Origin: Lepidurus packardi
Taxonomy: Eukaryota; Arthropoda; Branchiopoda; Notostraca; Triopsidae
Reading direction: 5' to 3'
NCBI GenBank assembly: GCA_023053545.1
Contig: JAKZAN010000001.1
Span: forward strand, 888,565 to 952,564
Length of the DNA stretch: 64,000 nt
The translations under genes were made by a program, and so were the position numbers. Of the stretch, positions 52,701-58,700 are shown one piece after another. Numbering within the stretch: position 1 is the first letter of the stretch; each line of letters begins with the position of its first letter. A model generated the notes under the pieces. That model saw only the letters and a program-made list of their open reading frames with translations, had not been told where the DNA came from and made no database searches.

Positions 52701-55700
52701 GCTAATGATGAAAGCCCGGATTTTCTTCGGGGGCGAAATCCAGTAAAAATAATAAAAAAAAAATTATGGCCCTTGACGTGAAATTTCTTGCATGATCGGA
52801 AAAGCGTGACGGTTTGGGAATAACGATGCCAGTTTATTGGTCATGCTTTGGCGTTAGTAGCCTCTCTTTGCTTTTGCCAGAGGAAGAAATGTTAGTTTTG
52901 CTTATAATAGCCTTTTTTTTTAAAGTACTTTTTTTCTTTTTTTTTTTTTTTTTCTTTTTTTTTTTCGTTTTTATGGCAAGAAAAGTGCTCCTTTTTTCGG
53001 TACCAGGTGAGCCTCCTTGAGCTGGGAGGAAAAGTTTTTAAGAAGGAGAAATAGCTACGGCCCAAAGAGCAAGCGATTGTTGCTTTTGAGTTAGGTGTTA
53101 TGTGTTATGTAAAAATTATGGCCCTTGACGTGAAATTTCTTGCATGATCGGAAAAGCGTGACGGTTTGGGAATAACGATGCCAGTTTATTGGTCATGCTT
53201 TGGCGTTAGTAGCCTCTCTTTGCTTTTGCCAGAGGAAGAAATGTTAGTTTTGCTTATAATAGCCTTTTTTTTAAAGTATTTTTTTCTTTTTTTTTTTTTT
53301 TTTTCTTTTTTTTTTCGTTTTTATGGCAAGAAAAGTGCTCCTTTTTTCGGTACCAGGTGAGCCTCCTTGAGCTGGGAGGAAAAGTTTTTAAGAAGGAGAA
53401 ATAGCTACGGCCCAAAGAGCAAGCGATTGTTGCTTTTGAGTTAGGTGTTATGTTTTCCTGTTTTTCTTTTTTCGGGGGTTAGGGGGGGGGGGGGGGGCAG
53501 AGGGTGCATTATTTATGCCTGGTGCAAAGCAAAGAAGCAACAAGGAAAGACGCATTAAGGAGATTACTTTTTCAGAGAGAGATATGTAGTTGCGATGAGA
53601 TCATGGGGGTTGGTCTTAACAGGCGAAAAAGAAGTAAAAGCGAAGAGACAAATTTAGTTTTCGAACTGGGTTAAAGTTCCAGTTTGGCGTTTGCTTTCCT
53701 TTGCGCTGGGATATGGAGTTTCGTGATTCATTTGGTAAGCTTTTGTCTTGAAATGGGATTAAGATGGGAAAGGGGCGGGGCTAGTGTGCTGGTAGTTCTC
53801 GAGTTTGTGGCTTGATGAATTATTGAAAAATTGAGTTGGCTCGAGGGGTCTTTTTGTTCTATTTTTGTGTGTTTTTGGGTCTGCTTTCCTGGGAAGGATC
53901 CTGGGAAGGGAATGGGAGGGTTAATTGGGGGTGAAGTTTGGGGGGGAATAGCTATTGTTGGTTTTTTTGGAGCGTTGTGGGTCAAGCAGCGAAATGTGGA
54001 TAATATTGTAATGCATTAATAAGATTCTGTTGGGGCTGTTTTTATGTGTTGCAGAGGAAGAGGAAATGGCTTCTGTGCGCGTAGCAGAGCAGGAATTGCA
54101 TTTCGAGGAGTTTGTCATGAGGTAAGTGTTGCTATCATATAAACTTGGGGCCCCGTCCGGAAGAGATCTCTCCATGGGGACTCCAGTCTTGCCATGACGA
54201 GGGAGTAGAATTAGTGTGGTACTGGCCAAAAGAAAAACGTCTAACTTGATCACGTTATCTGCACGTAGCAGAAACTAGGTTCAGAATTGGACCATTTTCT
54301 TTTTCGGTTATACCAAAGCGGTAATTCAGATATTTATTAGGTTAAGCTTCTTGTTATGAAGATATTGTGAGAAAAAGAATTTGGCAAATACCTCTTTGTG
54401 TTTGTTTTCATTTCGAGTTCCAAGTTTCGGAAACTACAATGAGTCATGGTATGACGTCAGCGCCATCTTGTGACAGAATTGGACCATCCGCGTTTTCTTT
54501 TTCGGTTATACCAAAGCGGTAGTTCAGATATTTATTAGGTTAAGCTTCTTGTTATGAAGATATTGTTAGAAAAAGAATTTGGCAAATACCTCTTTGTGTT
54601 TGTTTTCATTTCGAGTTCCAAATTTCTGAAACTATAAGGAGAAAGGGTTATGACGTCAGCGCCATCTTGTGACAGAAATGATCAACTGCTTGCAGTACAC
54701 GGTGGCCACAGCATCAAGGTTTAGGAAGGGTTGTAAACCTTTATACTGTGACCGTGGGAAGTTTTTCAAGAACATTATCTAAAGCTTTGGGAATTCTGAA
54801 GAATTCCGTGTATTCAAAAGAATCCTTTGATTTCGTCCGATTGAGAACATTCTAGCTGTCCTCATTATATTGTTCCAATTTTTGAATCGTTGATTCGTTG
54901 AATCGTTTTTAAATAGACTTTTATAATAAAAATAGATATAATAATTATAATTAAATAATAATAAAGTAATAATAAAATAATAATAAAATATAATTAAATA
55001 CTAATAAAAAAAATAAAATAATAATAAAATAATTATAATTAAATAGATTTTTATAAGCGAAAACTCATCCAATGTTTGAGAAAGGTTTCCGCTTTTCCGC
55101 CAAGACTACCATAGAAAATCAGATCTGGAGCTATTACCTAGAGCTAAAACTGTCTCGTCAAATCCAAAAAAAATATCCTTATTAATTTCTGTATCGTTTC
55201 TATCTATCTACCGCATATAATTCCCTCGGTAATAAATCTAGAGGGCATGTTTACTCACAAGGTTAGCTCCGCCCTCGCCCCGCCCTTGCCCTGCCATACA
55301 GCTGTGATCAGTGCCATCTTGCGTCACTTTACTTCTTGTTTTCCTCTTAAATTTTGTTTCTTAAAAAAATGTTGTCTCTTAAAAAGAAATAAACTAAAAG
55401 CAAATAAACTAAAAATAAACAAAAAAATATCCTTATTAATTTGTATTAATATATTATTATTATTAATATTTATACTATTATATTATTTATTATTATTCAT
55501 TTGTATTAATATAGTATTAATCATTTTGTATTGTTTCTATCTGTCTACCGCATATAATTCGCTTGGTAATAAACCTAGAGGGCATGTTTACTCACACGGT
55601 TAGCTCCGCCCTCGCCCCGCCCTTCAACTATGATTAGTGCCATCTTGCGTCACTTCGCTTCCCCTTTTTTCTTCTTAAATTGCGTCTATTGTGTGTACTG

Positions 55701-58700
55701 GAGGAATCTTACGAGCTGGGGGAATCTTACCAACTAATTCCACCCAGCGAATATATACACATGTGTCTGTGTGTATAGAAAAGCTCAAGTAGCGTCTTGG
55801 GTGTTGGTTTTACCTTTGTATACGACCCAGGAATCCAGGAGCTGAAATGAAGAGGTTGACTTGTGGCCTCATTACTGTGCTCCTCTTCAAAGCTCCAATC
55901 TCCCCCTCCACCCTGGTGTATTTACCCCCTTTGCACCCCTTGTTGTCAAAGTATCTCATTAGCCCAGCAGAATCTTGCCAATCAATTTCGCTCGTTTGAG
56001 TTCGCTGCGAACTTAGAAGGGGAATCTCCTTCCAAAGCTCAGGGAATTTACTCTATCCCTTATAGTGTATGCTAAACTATCCCTTTTCCCCCTCCCCCAA
56101 ATTCATCTGACGAAACTTTCCTATAAAAAAAAAAGCCAGAATTTTTATGCTCGTCCGCCAAAATTTATTCAAGTACGGTTATTCCCTTACACACACCTGA
56201 GCCTATATTGCTTGGGCTACTTTCCACTACCTCGTTAAAAGCCTTCATAACTCAGTGATCCGCTATAAGATGTTCTTGGCCCTTAAAGACAGAAATAAAA
56301 CTCGGAAAATAAAAAAAAAAGAATTTAAAAAAAAAAGAAAAATCGAATGGTTTTCGTGCACGAAACGGTTGCTTGCCCAGAATTTGTAAGCCGACTACAT
56401 GCGTAGCTCAAATGCTCCATAACCTAGTCTATTCGCTTAGAAGATTTCAAAAAAAAAAAAAAAAAAAATTCAAAGAAGGAGGCATCGAGTTCCCAGAGTT
56501 GCGACACAAGTCGGGAAGCTTTAGCTTGTCGAGCTCCCCAAACTTGTTGGAGTTATGATATGTTGTTGGCACTTGGGTAATTCCCTGGTGTTGGGCATGG
56601 AAACGAAAGCCTTCACATCACTTTTGCTTTTTAACACCCTCGAGTCTCCCTCAAAAAAGAAAGAATTGGAAAAGAAAGAAAGAAATCCTTATTCGCAGCA
56701 AACCTGACGCGGAAAAGGGGCGGAGCTTGCTCAAGACGCCTTAAGAAGATGAATAGCGTCCTAAAAAGGCGTTTGTCTTCTTATCGGCCGCCACTTGAAT
56801 CCAACAGACGCACACGTACACCTACACTTGATTTTGACCCCCTTTCACCCCAGTCCAAAAGAAGAAAAACAACCCCACGTGTAATGTAAGTTAGAATGTG
56901 AGGTTGAAGTGGGTGGGGGGGGTAGAGAGGGTAGTTCTGACATGCGATAAATGATGGATGAAGAGGTATCTTAGGAAGGCAGAGCATCACACAGCATCGC
57001 TGGCTTTTTGATGGTACAGGTTCTTTTTTTAGTCTGGATTTTTTTTTTATATTTTTTTTCGTGGAGGCTATATTGCCTATATATTGCTCCAGGCCCAGGG
57101 AAATATTTGCTGGTACTTTTGAATGGACGTAAGTCATGGCAAAATAGCGTTGGGATTGAAAGAAGCGAAAAGGGGGGGATTTGTTAGCTATAAACTATTG
57201 GGGAGGGATCTTAAAGAGGAGGATTTATGACTTGGCTTCGACTTTCCCCGAGAAAACTTTGGGCGGTAGACACCCAATGCAAAGAAAACTATTATTTAGT
57301 TTGTTCAACAAGAGCGGAGAAAATTGTGATAACTTGGACGCTAAATCGATCAAATTGAAGACTTAAAAGGGGGAAGTGAAGTGTCGCTAGGTGGCACTGA
57401 TCACAGCTGAAGGGCAGGAAAGGGCGGGGCGAGGGCGGAGCTAACCTTGTGACGTAAACTTACCTCAAGTTTCATTTTCAGTCGAATTATTGACGATAGA
57501 GAGTTCGAAATAATTGGAAAATTAGTAAGGATATTTCTTTGATTGATGACATGATTTTAATGGATAATTTCTTCGATTTTTCCGAGAAAACTTTGGGCGT
57601 TAGATACCTACCTGAAGAAAACGCTAACAAAGTTTTAGATTTCAAAAAGTTTAGTTTGTTCCAACTTTTACCTAACTATTAACTGCGGAGATAATTATGT
57701 TAACTTTGACGCTTTTAAGTAGTCGTATTAAACTCTCTTTCTGGTCAAATTTTAAGATATTTTAGAATTTAGATATTTTTTAAAAATTATTATTTTTATT
57801 TTATTATTATTATTTTTATTATTTGGTACTTGTTAGATTTTTTGGGCATACAAAAGGCAAGCAAAAGTTCTGGTATTAGTTCGGTGAGAAATGGGAAATT
57901 TGGTTGAGAAGTTTCTACCGCAATATCAAGGGTAATGGAGAGAATCGGCAGATCGATAGCCAGAGAAGAAAACGTTTTAACTTAGTCCTGACGTGATGAA
58001 TTGTTGACGGAATTTTGGATTTAATAGCTTGAAAGTCAGGAGAATAGGGAGTTGGGGAGGGGTTACTCTAAAGGGAGATTGTAATTTCGTGGAAAGCGAC
58101 GAGAAAGAGATGATGTATGTTTCCTTGCCTCCAACATAAACTGCAGACTCGAAGCTTTTTTGTCTGGGGTCGTAAAGGGAATTGTCGTAGATAAATGGAT
58201 GGCTTTTGGGGGGCAAAATTGCGAAGCCGGTGGCAGTTGTGATGGGCCAAATTTCTGAATAAATCATGTTTTTTTTTTACATATTAAAAACGGTTTGTTT
58301 CCTTGTGTTTTTAACGTAGGTTTGCTCACCACCGCGTCTTGCAAGCGCACGCCATCTTGCTGCAGCATTTTGCGACCAATTCCACGTTCACCAACCATTG
58401 TATTGCCAAAATGCTCCACCGGATGGCGTGGGACTGTAAAATGCCCGCCATGTTGTTCCAGGCTTCGATTTTTCGAACGTTTCAAAAGATCCTGAGGGAT
58501 AAATCGTGCGCAACGGACGCTTCAATGAAGGTATATAAGAAAATAGTACTTTGATTACATTTCTTTTAGGTAAATGTCCAGTTATTACTTTGTTCCAAGT
58601 GTGTATTTGTCTTACCAGGAACTCGCCAAATTTGCGTGCTTTGTAATGCGGAAATTTACTGAAGTAGCTTCCAAGAATCCCAAGGTGTACATGGAAATCT

